From Trema orientale (taxonomy: Eukaryota; Streptophyta; Magnoliopsida; Rosales; Cannabaceae), in NCBI GenBank assembly GCA_002914845.1, contig JXTC01000035.1, forward strand, positions 1,408,901-1,472,900: a stretch of DNA of 64,000 nt, given 5' to 3'. The first letter of the stretch is position 1. Each line of letters opens with the position of its first letter. The notes below the pieces were generated by a model that had not been told where the DNA came from, ran no database searches, and saw only the letters and a list, made by a program, of their open reading frames with translations. Positions 30,128-42,800 of this stretch are shown here, piece by piece. The position numbers were made by a program, and so were the translations under genes.

Positions 30128-32862
30128 ATACTTGTTTGGCTAAAATATATGGTTAAGGGTGCCTCTATTGTAACTCTTTTACTTTTTCTTCCAATCCCTA
30201 ATTTAATTTTTAGTTAATGATAATAATAACCTTATATGAGATGACATAAATGACTACTTATTATATGAAATACTATATACTTCTTTCTCAACTAGACCAT
30301 CATTTCTTAGTACACTCCTAAAACACAATTGATAAAACTAAACAACCTTTGTTAAATTGACTTTCCAGCTTTCTCAATAAACCCTAACAATTAAACACTT
30401 TCTTAATAATCCTAAAAAATAACTCTCTTCCCTCAAGAACTCTAACTTTTTTAGAGGGAAAAAAAAGATTAATATTTATAGTCAACCCCAAAGTTGGTGT
30501 ATATATATTCTTTAAACCGAAAACATTAAAAATATTTTAATACAAAAAAAGTAAGAGGTTGAAGAATGAAGGAGAAGATAAAAAATGACTAGGAGATCTT
30601 CAAAACTAGTGGGTGAGAACAAAAATTTTAAGATTTGATTTTATTCACTTCTAAATTGGGAATAATCAACATTAAAAGAGGTGTGATAAGAAAATTTTTT
30701 ATTTTTAAAATTTAAAAAGATTTTTATTTAAAAAATGGGTCAATAGATCCACTATAATTTATAGAGAAAGAGGATTTTATTTCAAAAAGAAGGAAAAAGG
30801 ATTATGAAAAGCCATTTATTATCTTTAATCATTATAAGAAGAGTGGACATATACATAGTTAATTAAATGACAAACAAATGAAATATTTAGAATGTAAATT
30901 TTTTTTATAAACATTTAGAGGAAATAAATGAAATATTTAGAATGAATTTTTTTTTTTATAAACATTTAGAGTCTAAGGCTCTAAGCCAAGTGTCATAAAT
31001 AAATTTACTTACTTTACTAGTTAAACAAATTTTGTGTAAAATACAAAAAAAAAAAAAAAACCTCCAGTTAGTATTTTTTTAAACCATTAACCATTGCATA
31101 TTTTTCTTCGGAAAAAAAAGAGGATAATTATAAGATATCTTAACTATTTCATATACCTGATATGATAATGATAAACTATTTTCTTTTTAAATAATAACGA
31201 CATAATAGAAGTTAGGAAAACGAACATAATTTATTTGGATACGGAACAATTTTTCTTTTTTTTGTAGATAAACTATATAGTTAAACCATTCATTAAAAAT
31301 ACTCTTAAAAAAACTATACATTAAAAATTATCAGAAAATAAAAAAATATAATAATCACTCGAGGAGGGGGCCCACTACCACAAATTGAAAATTAAATAGA
31401 AAATCCCGCCGCAAGAAAATGGCCCATCAAATTGGTGACCGGCAACTGGTAAACGCCCCTAACTTAATGAAGGGCCTTTTACTTTTTTAATCTGGCCTGT
31501 GATTTTTGACATAACAGCGCCGAATTTCAGTAATGAATGGTTTAGGTGGATCGCCAAAATTTTAAATTTGATTAAGTAGATGTCTATTTTTAAAATTTTA
31601 TAGTTAAATGTTCAGGTATATATATTTTTGCACTTGATAGATACGTATATGTATCAATTTTAGTTACTGTACTGAAATGCACTAAGTATATAATTTTTTA
31701 TACTTGGTATATAAAATTTTACACTTGGTATATATGCATATATACTGGACATTTTGCTATAACATTTGAAAAAATGACATTTACTAAAATTGAGTCCAAA
31801 ATTTGGTCATATTTCTATAAGCCCCTTGATCATTTGACTTCAGGCTGATCATCTCATGGCAGCCGTTGGATTCGCTCCTTAGATTTTTTGTTCCTAAGTC
31901 GTGTCCTATTTCTATTTGTGGAATCGGTATTAAGTTGGTCAGCGGACAGGCCACGTGAACTCACATCTTTGAAGGGGAAAAAAGAAAGCTGAGTCTACTG
32001 AGACCATTGTTAAATTTGGGCAGTAGGCAAGATTTTGATATTTGCTTATACCACATATTTTTTTTAATTCAAAATAAAAATATTACTTTGACCATAAAGA
32101 CACTTTCTAATGCTTTCTTTTGGATCCCCCTCTTTTTTTTTTCCTTAAAAAAATTAATTTTAGGAGAGGTCCGTGAAAGACATCGTGCCTTAAATTTCTA
32201 TTTACAAGACTATGAAACAAGACAAACTATATTTACCATATAATTGAGAATAAGGTTTTACTGTAATGATTCCTATTTTGTGTGTTTTTATCCATTTTCT
32301 TTATTAAATCTATGTAAGATTACTCCCTCGTCAAAATTCATTTGGCCCCCAGTTATTTTACATAAAAGGCAAATTTGGAAATTTGGTAAATTTATAATAC
32401 GTATAACAGTTCTAGTCCTAGTTTTTGCTGAATTTCTAGTCCTAGTTTTAAGTAAATACATCCCTACACTCACTATTTAGTATAGTCTGAGTTATTCCAG
32501 TTACAGTTTTAGAAAGGGGCCATAGATAGTGACATTTATATTATATGCTGTAACCTTGAGACACTGGATGGACCTGACAAACCTGAGTATGCATTTACTA
32601 TATTTTTCCATTTTTGGTTTGTAAAGGTTTTACGTGTCTCTATGAAGTGTTTCGAAATACCTTGCAAAAATGGGTAAACAAAAAGAGGACTAAAACCTAA
32701 CATTCTGTTAGGTTGGTGATAAATGATAAAAGATTGTACTCTTTTTAATTATAATCACTCTTTTTTATTAGTTTTGTAAAACAGTTTCTTTTTAATTATA
32801 ATCACTATCTTTTTTTTTTAAAAAGTTTTGTAAGACAGTTTCCGATTTTATTTATTTATTGT

Positions 32863-32891
32863 TGTTATTATTATTATTATTATTATTATTT
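32863..32891. repeat. ATT/TTA microsatellite
   Basis: About nine consecutive ATT units. Confidence 0.85.
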
Positions 32892-33563
32892 TGCTTCTTT
32901 TCTTGATTGGGATAAAGCTAACATTCTTATACATAGGAAGTGAGCGGCGCAATCCGTACTTTATCTTCAATCAGTGCTTCAAATGATTAGAATATTTATT
33001 TTATGGAAACATTCAGAACTTTGATTGTGGAAATAAAAGTTTCAAAAATTAAAAATAAAAAGAAGAATATAACGATCTCAATAAATCATGTATGCAATCA
33101 CCCAAGCATTGATTTGGAAAAAAAAAAAAAAAAATGCTCGGCTGCATTCGATGGACGTTATCATTTCCTCAAATTTTCTCTCGTCTTTACTTTTTTCCCC
33201 CTTTTAATTTAGTTCTTGACAACTCACACGAGATTTCTTCGTTGATGGTTCACATAATATTTTAAAAGACTGAAAATGGCTTAAGCTGAAATTGAATGGT
33301 GCTTAACTAGATCACATCCATATGAATTTACATATGGCTATTTGTAACTTATGTTTTATTTCTTTTAATTCGGTTTTGATTTTCTTCTTTTCAAAACAAA
33401 TTTAAATCTAAATGAGCGTATGAAGGTTCAAATCTGAAGTCGTGGATCCAATGGGCCGTATCACACTTGAACAAGTTGAGAAAGGGAAAAAATGGAATAA
33501 ATTAGGGGAATACCACTTTTTTTTCCTCATTAATTAAATCTACCACCATACTACTTTTTTAAA

Positions 33564-33699
33564 TGAATTCTTGATGAATTCTTGACGAATTTTTGACGAT
33601 CTTGATGGATTCTTGACAGATTATTGACGTTAGTGGTAATCTTGACAGATTCTTGATGGATTCTTGACGGATTCTTGATGAATTCTTGACAGATTCTTA
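33564..33699. repeat. About 12-bp minisatellite, unit like GATTCTTGACGA
   Basis: About eleven imperfect units built on TTCTTGAYRGA run through 136 bp, with length variation between units. No coding role is seen. Confidence 0.8.
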
Positions 33700-35224
33700 A
33701 CTAATGTCCTCCTAAAAGTGGTAGAATCTAATAGTGGTGATAAATTTAGTTAAATATTTGAAAAAAATGGTAATTGTCTACTTAACCCGAAAAAAGGGAC
33801 CTAACTAACATTGTTTGAGAAAGACATGGGTATGACTAACTCGGGCCAAAATGACTAATTTGTGAATTTTTTAAAAATAACATTTTTAAGAGTATCAAAA
33901 ACACTTTAATCTCTTGACTATAGGTCAAAATGTTTTTGACACTCATAACGAGAGTTACATCTCTACATACTCAAAGGCTCTCACTTTTCTCTAGAAATAA
34001 TCTCATTTTCTTCTATTTTTCTTCTTTCTTCTCCTCATTGTCTTATTCCAACTCGCCGAAGGAGGGATATTTTGATCTTTCCTTCCAATAGGAAGTTTCA
34101 TTTTCTTAGTCATTTTCTTTCTTTCTTTTTTTTTTTTTCAATAATCCTTCCATTAAGGAAGGGGTATCTCTACCCAGATTTAGATTTGTAGTGGTTTTAA
34201 AGTTATTGTATATTTTTGTTACTATAGTCCACATAGATCTAGATCTATGATGGTTTTTAGTGGATCTCATGTTGTAAATCCTTTTAGTATAGTTTTCATC
34301 ATATCAGTACAGATATAGATGGTATACATAGTGATATTTGCCTTCTTATGGCTTCTTAATTTGAAGTGAGAGACACCAATAATGGATATTGAATAGAAGG
34401 TCATAATAAGCCCACAGATAATGTGTAGAGCTCAATTAAAGTGCACAACAATGATGATCTACAAAAATCCCCTTATTCTGGGTCAATTTTGTCAGGATTC
34501 CAATGCGCAAAATTCCACCAAGAATTTTATTTAGTTTGTTATGGTTTGTCTGCTTTGTAATCGAAAACTCTTTAATGAGTATTAGACTATCTTTATACTA
34601 TTATTGAAAGTATTTTCATTTTAAAAAGAAAAAAAAAAATTTGTAACTGCTACTTGTGAAAAGGTGCCCGAAAAATACATTGCAAAGTCATTCGTCCCAA
34701 ATTATTCCTAATCAGGGCCACCTTCCAATTGAGAAGATGAGAAGGCCCCAATCCTTCATTGAGCAGGGACATGGGCCTGTGCCAACAGTTCTGATAGGCC
34801 CACCACATAAGGACAGTAGAGAGAAAAGTGGAGAGAAAATTAAAGTAATTGATTTAAATAGATATCAATATTTTAGAAATTATAGCTAAATGTTATTTTT
34901 TTTTTAAATTTTTAGTTGTGGAATATATTATATTTCTATTGTTATTCTTAAGTGAGTTAGATATTTAGCTATAAACTTTTAAGTTTGAACATATACTAAA
35001 TTTTAGACTAAAAAAATGATCAAATAGCTAGTTAGTCCGATAGGAGATAGAAGTAAAAACCATCAAATGACCACAGTATCTATATTGGCACCCATTTATT
35101 CTTCTTCTGAACACTTTCACCCTGGCTATTTGATTGGGTAGGGACTCCTGATGTATTAACCAAAGAAATATATCAAAATTTGTGAAGATTAAGCGAAGGT
35201 GGTAAAAGAAGAAACTTTTTATAA

Positions 35225-35225
35225 N
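35225..35225. other. Single N
   Basis: One undetermined base. Unlike the other single Ns, I saw no repeated block on either side. Confidence 0.9.
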
Positions 35226-35639
35226 CCTAACTACACGTTACATATTAATCTTTCATTTGAACATTTTTTATTCGTTTGGAAGATCATTTCATATATACAC
35301 CTGAACGTACCTGCTGGAACACAGCTGAAAAATATTTTAGGTGCAAGAACACAATCGAAAGCTTGAACAAAAGAGAAAAGGGAAAAGAAATAAGACTGAA
35401 AGATTGAAATATTTAAGTTGTAGTATCAATTTCTTCGACGCTCTATTCCTTATTTTTTGCACACTTCGACGCTCTATTTCTTGTTTTCTACAACAGTTCT
35501 TCTTTTTTTTTTTTTTTTTTAAAAAAAAGAAAAAGTACTGTAACATGGGGATGAAATACCGTGGAAGAGGGTGCAAGTAAAGCCTTTAAATTAAGGATAA
35601 ATCTAAAATTATACACGTTAAAATTTGTTAGAGAAAGTG

Positions 35640-37467
35640 TACAAATAGAAGTATGGTTTGTCACCTATTGAAAGTCGTTTGTAGCTATTCGGGAGATAAT
35701 TAATGTGGAGTCTCGATGGAGAATTAGGGATGGTTATTAACTTGTTTGGTTAGGGTGTTTAAGGATAGGGTGCTGCCTCGTCTATTTTCTTCCAAAGTCA
35801 CATCCAAAGATACTAGTGGAAATGAGATACTAGTGGCTAATTTAATAGAAGATGAAATAAAGCCCTTATAAAAGATTGTTTTCTTGAGATCTTACACTCG
35901 TTTTTTTTTTTTTTTTGACGGAAAACTTGGTCTACTTTTGAGTGTAACTAGAAGAGCTGACTCATTGATTTGGCATATTTTGACAAATATGGCAATTATT
36001 CTGTCAAGAGTGGATATAAAATTGCTATGAGGTTGAGAACTATGCAGAGCCCTTCATGAAATTTGGAGAATTGGATGGTGGAGAATGTTTTGGAAAATTG
36101 CATTTGGCTAACAAAATCAAGATTTTTTTTTTATCTAGCATGTGTACATGCAACAATATTTTCCCTACTTATGGTAATTTTGTACAGGAGGCGGATTTCT
36201 TAGTGTTGCTCTTGTGTTTATATGTCCTGCTGTAGCAGAGGTATGGTCTTTAAAGTTCACTAAATGGGCTTTGTAAGATTTCTGAAGCTACTGACTTTGT
36301 TGATTTTGTGCATTACTTAGCCTAGCCTTTTAGTGATGATGACTTGTGTTATATATATATATATATATATATTTTGTTACTTATGTGGTTTATCTGATTT
36401 GAAAGCAGGGGTGAGGGGGCCACAGGGTATTTCTAATTCGATTGTAGAAATATGGATGATAAGCAAATCACAAAGGATAGAGCTTTTGAAGATAGGATTT
36501 GGACCCCACCCGAGTCGATTTTTAAACTCCATTGCGATGCATCGGTGGATGGTAAATTGTGATAGCATAATAGGGCTTGGTTTGGTGTTTCGGAATCGTA
36601 GAGGTGAGATTATGGTCACTGATGNNNNNNNNNNNNNNNNNNNNNNNNNNNNNNNNNNNNNNNNNNNNNNNNNNNNNNNNNNNNNNNNNNNNNNNNNNNN
36701 NNNNNNNNNNNNNNNNNNNNNNNNNNNNNNNNNNNNNNNNNNNNNNNNNNNNNNNNNNNNNNNNNNNNNNNNNNNNNNNNNNNNNNNNNNNNNNNNNNNN
36801 NNNNNNNNNNNNNNNNNNNNNNNNNNNNNNNNNNNNNNNNNNNNNNNNNNNNNNNNNNNNNNNNNNNNNNNNNNNNNNNNNNNNNNNNNNNNNNNNNNNN
36901 NNNNNNNNNNNNNNNNNNNNNNNNNNNNNNNNNNNNNNNNNNNNNNNNNNNNNNNNNNNNNNNNNNNNNNNNNNNNNNNNNNNNNNNNNNNNNNNNNNNN
37001 NNNNNNNNNNNNNNNNNNNNNNNNNNNNNNNNNNNNNNNNNNNNNNNNNNNNNNNNNNNNTTCGGAATCGTAGAGGTGAGATTATGGTCACTGATGCACA
37101 AGGAGGTCTTGTCATGAACAATGTTGGTTTGGTTGAAGCTTTAGTTATAAGGCTTTGGGATTTTGGTGGCAAAAAGATGTTTGACTATGGCCTATTACAA
37201 TGGAGTCATAATAGCCTTTGGGATTCTGAAACCGAATTAGGTCGTGTTTTACAAGATATTAGAGCTTTGTTTGCTAATATATAGCTATTCATTGTACATT
37301 TGTTCCCTACAGGTTGCAACAGGTAAGCTCATTGTGTTGCTAAATGAGCAATTACTTTTGATGGTTTTGTTTGTTGGGTTGAGGAAGTACCCAACCGGAT
37401 TGAGGATTGTAATTCATTAATTGTTTAACGAAACTAGTTTATTTCCTTCCGGAAAAAAAAAAAAAAA
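35640..37467 (+). mobile_element. Decayed L1-type LINE, 3' half (RT tail and RNase H)
   Basis: A broken non-LTR retrotransposon. Around 35702-35722 the reading VESRWRIRDG matches the stretch that follows the reverse transcriptase in plant LINEs. DSLIWH and, in a shifted frame, YSVKSGYKIAM (about 35960-36030) match the zf-RVT domain. KLHCDASVDGKL (about 36520-36555) and GLGLVFRNRRGEIMVTD give the start of the plant LINE RNase H domain. The 3' end is an A-run at about 37453-37467. There are several frame changes, and no 5' half is seen. A 436-N gap lies inside the RNase H part. Confidence 0.75.
36625..37060. other. 436-N assembly gap with identical flanks
   Basis: The 36 bases just left (36589-36624) and just right (37061-37096) of the gap are identical, and the LINE reading frame continues across if the overlap is counted once. 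The gap size is therefore probably wrong. Confidence 0.85.
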
Positions 37468-39834
37468 GTGGTAATTTGTAGCCGGTGAGATGGACCAACT
37501 GCCATTGTGGAAGTTATTGCAATTGCCTTTAAGTTTGACAACCCAGAAAGGTTTTGCCCAAACATATTTTCTTGCTTTGGAAATAGACCGGTTGAGTGGT
37601 TTTTTTGTGCTCGAATGAGATTTTGTCAAAATCACGTTTCACGATGACTTTTCTAGGAATAAGTATAAATATTATAATTTTCTGTAAGGGATTACAAAAT
37701 CATTTTTAAAATCACTTTACAAGATGGCTATTTAGGAATAAATATAAATATTATGATTTTCTATAAGGGAAAGAAAAAATAGAGTATAGAATAGAAAAAA
37801 AAATAATTTTTTCTATAGTTTTTTGGTACGAAGAAATGAAAGAAAACTAGTTTAACTTAAAATAACTATTTTATCCTTATATTATTATTTAAGGTTTGAG
37901 GTGTAAGGATAGTTTAGTAATTCAATACATTTATTAACTAACAAAATTTTTTTCCTCCTATTTTCTCTTCAATTTTTAGAGGAAAATATTTGATGAGCTC
38001 CATACTAATTTTTTCCATTTCTCTTTCTTCCCTTTTTCTCTTCTACCAAAAAATCATATTTTATTTTTTCTCTTCACTTTTCCTTCCTACCTTTTCTTTC
38101 CTCTTTCTTTTCCCTCCAACCAAACAGGTCTTTAGGAGACTGGCATAGCTTTCATTGTTATTAAAATAAAGAGTTTATTTCATATTTGCCCCTTGAATTA
38201 CGTAGAATGTTTTACTATGCCCCTCGAGCTATTTAATGTTTTAACCTTAGCAAACGAAAAATATGGAAGGTGTCATAATCTTACAATGTTTGTCGAAAAC
38301 CAATGAGTATTTATGACTGAATTTGGTAAAATCTAGGTGTCTTTTTTCATCTGTACATCTAATAGGATGACAGCTTAGTTAAAATTTCTAATAATTCATG
38401 GGTTATATTGAGGGACTTGACATAATTCAGATGAGGAACATTAAAAAGTTAAAAAAAAAAAAAAAAACAACAACAATAACAAAATGTCCATTTTTTAAAA
38501 AAATGTCAAGTTATGTCGAGTAAATTAGATATCCAGTAAATCAATTGCTATACTTAGTATATTAACTTATATATCTGGATATAAACTAAAATATTAAAAG
38601 AATGAACATTATTTTATTTTATTTTTTTGAAGGAAGAACAAACATTATTTTAAATGGGAAATTCTAGTATAAGAAGGGCAAAAATCCTACTACACATGGG
38701 AGGACTATTAGAGCTATTTGATTTAATCCAATAATTGCCAAAATAGTGGTCCCAAACGATAACAACTACACTTTAGTATACCAAAATATGCCCCACACTA
38801 TTGTATACTTTTTCTTTTTTCTCTTCTTTTGTCTTCTCTTCTCCATGGCCTAAAGTTTTTTCTCTCCTACCTTATCCTAGGTGTCTATCATATCAATTTT
38901 CTCCCATCTCATAGCTAGATTTAAAAGATAATATTAGGAAAAAAACAAAAAAAAGAACGAAGAAAATAGGAAAAAACTTTGCATATTGCAAATTTGTGAC
39001 TAGAAAAATAAGAACGCGACATCATCTCTTTACCATAAATAATTTTATTATTTCAATCTAATAATAATGTTTTATTATCTTATAGAGATTCTTCGAATTT
39101 GGGTTTACCTTTTCCACTCTGCTTTGCTTACCTTTCTAATCTGTAGGATATCTAAAATGCTAATTTCTTGGTCATGACTAACTTCTATTATTTGTTCAAT
39201 ATGATTTCGCAATTCAAACAAATCACACGTTTAATTGTAATTACATTCAAAAAGGGAAAAAATCCTGTCATGGTGCAGAATTGCAGGTGCATATAAGAAT
39301 AATAATGGTTATTGATTTAATTTGCTTTCATTTTCAAGTTTTTTTTCCCTTGCAACAATGGTGGTTGGTCCTCCTAAAAATTTAAACATGAGTTTTTAAG
39401 ACAAAATAATAAGGAAAAAAAAAAAGTAATTTAACGATGGAAGAGACATTTCTACCTCTTGAGACTAATATTAAGTGAGGTAAAGTCTAAAAACAAATAT
39501 TTGTAGTACTTATCTTTTACCCAATAAAATCAATTGTATTCTAATCCGTACTAGTAGGAGAGATTTTGCCCCTCTTATACTCGAAACCCCCTATTTTAAA
39601 TATGCTATTTTGAAAAAAAAAAAAAAAATACCGGTCAAAATGCACAACATCTCAATATGCTTTGTGATTCTCAAGTAATTTTGTTTACTTATGCACTTTC
39701 TATTTATAAGTCTATACTTTGTAGAATGTATTCTAATAACTAGCTAGATATAGTTTTTTTTCCCCTAAATATAAAAAACATAAGTTAGAAGCAATAATAG
39801 AATTAACTTTCAATTAGTTAAATTTGCTAAACTT
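37468..39834. other. Intergenic, AT-rich with short repeats
   Basis: No gene is seen. There is an 80-bp tandem duplication near 37654-37770 (shared AGGAATAARTATAAATATTA). Members of a short dispersed repeat lie at about 38650-38800 (weak) and 39440-39600 (clear). Confidence 0.5.
39440..39600 (-). repeat. Member of a dispersed MITE-like repeat family
   Basis: Runs from TCTTGAGACTAATATTAAG to TTTTGCCCCTCTTATACT. The same order of blocks is found at 47745-47890 (and its copy 52944-53089) in the opposite orientation, and at 61865-61975 and 62465-62575. The family is short, AT-rich and non-coding. Confidence 0.6.
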
Positions 39835-42800
39835 CACTACAAGAATAATAACCTATTACAACACTAAATAATAGCGCCTACTATAACACTTTAGAAAAAG
39901 TGTTTCTTTATTTTATTAGAGAAAAGGGATAAAATTAACAAAAAGGGTGCGGGTGCGCAAATGTGGCGCGAGTGTGAAAGGGAATATTTTCCCCCAAAAA
40001 TGTGACATCTCTCGTCTTTTCTCTCTCTAGAGTGATCATTCTCCCTCTGGTTTAGTCCAAGACATGGCGCGACCTCTCTCCCTCCTATGACCACACTCTC
40101 TCTGGTTCAGTCAGACATTGAAGAAGAATGGCCTTAATCCATAAATCAGAGAGAACAAAGCATCAATTCGAGTATTTGAGCGAGGCAAAGATCCATTTCG
40201 CGATCGCGATCTTCATGGCCAAACTCTCTCTGGTTTCTCTTTTACTCTTCATCGAAAAGTGTGGTTCCGGACATCGACACCCAAACCCTAGGTGAGAACC
40301 GACTCTTCTCCAGTTCTCCTCTTCTTTGTTGAATATCGTTTCACAGAGTCTAGTTTTCCCGACTCCTTTTGTTCCGATAATGGCGATCGCCCTGAGTCGA
40401 TTGTCATCCCAGAGAATCAACATCTCGAGTGACAATAACTGTTGATCGAAGCCGTGAACTGTAGACGACTCGACTGAGCATCATCGAGAAATTGCTCCGT
40501 CCGGTGATGGATTGGCTCTGCTTATTGGCAGCGGTTGAGCTTGAGGGTTCAGTTTCAATTCCTGGTTGATGTCTTGTTCAGTTTAGAATTTCAAGTACTA
40601 AGTAAGCTTAATCAAAAACCTTCGTTGGGAAAATTTTTAGTTGTTGATTATGAGAAGCTTTTTATTTTTTTAACCTGAAGATATTTGTTGTTTATTTATA
40701 TTAGCTTCCTTTTATGCCAACGAGTTTACATAATCTATCTCACTTTTTCTTTGTTGTTTATCAAAAACGTTTTGTAGTTCAAGTGTTTGTCAAAATATCT
40801 ACGAGAGCTTATGAGCTTTTACGTTATTAGTAGCATCGGGTATTGATTTAATCTAAAGAGACTGCCAAGTTAGCTTGTTCTTTTATTAGTGTTAAAAAAA
40901 TTTTGATAGTTAAAGTGTTTGTGAAAATGCATGTTATTAGTGCTGGAATATTGTCTTTAAGATCACGGAAGAAGTTGATTCCTGAAGACAAATCCAATTG
41001 TTGCTTAGTGAAATCTTCAGAAGCCGCCCAACTATGTTGGTAAATCACGTAGTAAAATTGTTGTTGATGCTAGACCCAACGAAAAATATAAGCCACGCGT
41101 TAGTGAATACCAATGATATATATATTATGTAATTAATACTTGAGTTCTGATTCCTTCGTATGTATTGGGGCTAGATTAATTACATGTAGAATAACACTCT
41201 TGACTAGGTAAAAATTATTGAGGAAATAAACCAATTTTGTATAATGGGAGGGAAGAATTTTAAAATAGTCTTGTGATTATGAGGTAAATTGGAAGACCAT
41301 TTAGATGAAATCAAGCCATATAAGAACTCATAAAACATCTAATTGTCAATTAAGTAGCAATTGGTAACATACTGTTATTTATGTTATTTCATTGTAACAT
41401 TAAAAATTTCAGTTTCTGTTATTAAATTATGTTTTTTTTTCCCAAATTCTATCTATCATTGGGAACTATAAAAAGATACGAACTCACAAATATATTGATA
41501 TTAAAAGAATTAAATAAAACAAACATGAGCTGACAAGTTTTAGGTTTGGATCAGTTTATTGTTTTGATTAATTTATTCTGGTGCTGAAATTATTGCTCAA
41601 CTATGAATGTTTATGGTTTTGCTTTGATGTATTTATGCATGAACTCAATATCTTTTTATGCTATCGATTGATAGTGGGAACAAGTCCTTTGGCCATTCAG
41701 CTACATTTATGGCATGTGGGAGAATTGAGGTGAACTTCTCAAAACTTTTGTTGCTGTTTGTAGCTCTTTTATTTATTGGGACCCAACTACTAGAGTCTGA
41801 TTGGTAGAAAAAGTGGTTTGGAAGATCTTTAAATTGGTGAATTCATGGTAGAAGTATTAGATATGATGTTTCCAATGTATAATAGTCTCTGTTGTAAGTT
41901 TAGAATTTTTAGATTTATTTTCAAAGTATAAGGAAAATGAATATTGAAAACAATAATAATGAAGAGGGTATCTATTGAATATACCTATTAATTTGTGATA
42001 CTGTAACTTGTTATACAACCTCATCTAGCAATGAAGTCTTTCGAAGATACTAAAAAGAATAGGAAACTATGGCGGACCTGCAGAAAGAAACTTGACTATC
42101 GGCTAGGTAAATTCCTTATGTACAGTTCCTCACTCTTTTCAAGTCTGTGCCTGTAACATTTTTTTTCTTTTTTTTTTTTAATTTTAGTAATTCTTAACTT
42201 GCATCGGCTCATTAGTATGTTGAACTAAACATGTCAGTTATACTACATGCTATTTTATTCAAATATTTCTAGGTTTATTGGCTTAGTTGTAATATGATCA
42301 ATACTTTAGTTTCTGCAAATGGTGGTCATCATAAATAGTCATGTACAACTTGCTTTATTGGTATTCTGCTATTATTCTTTTACTAGTCCTGAAATTTATA
42401 CTCGATAGACTGCTGAGCTACACGGGCCTAAATTTGGGACATGTGATATTTTTTTTTCTTGATCCAATCTATTCTGAATATTCATGATTTATAATCTATA
42501 TCTTGGATTCGTCCAAATAAATTGAGTTTTGATCACATAGATTCTTTCATAGGAGAATATACCGATAGCAAACAAAGAGGTTTATCGCATACCTTTTGTT
42601 TGGAGTACCTCTGCAAGACCTCATAGCATTGGTAAGTTTTCTTTTTGTAAGTATCCCTTTTAATTGTGTTATCTACATCTTTCTTTTTATTGTTGGAAAT
42701 TATTTGAGTTATGAGCATAAGATAATTTTTTTTATAAATAACAATTGCTGTTTGAGTAGTATAATCATTATTTTTATTTTTCTTTTCACAAGCTGTTGAT

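Larger units (their letters stand above)
30128..35639. other. Intergenic, AT-rich
   Basis: No gene is seen. It contains a 50-bp local duplication near 30878-30975, an ATT microsatellite and a 12-bp minisatellite (listed separately), and many homopolymers. A single N sits at 35225. Confidence 0.55.

Noticed and set aside
36333-37284. Open frames of 160-245 residues on both strands
   Set aside because: Most of their length is Ns; only the plus-strand edges have LINE RNase H similarity.
40163-40478. A working NLR resistance gene
   Set aside because: Only the P-loop region is recognisable, the rest of NB-ARC and the LRR are absent, and it lies inside a transposon-like element.
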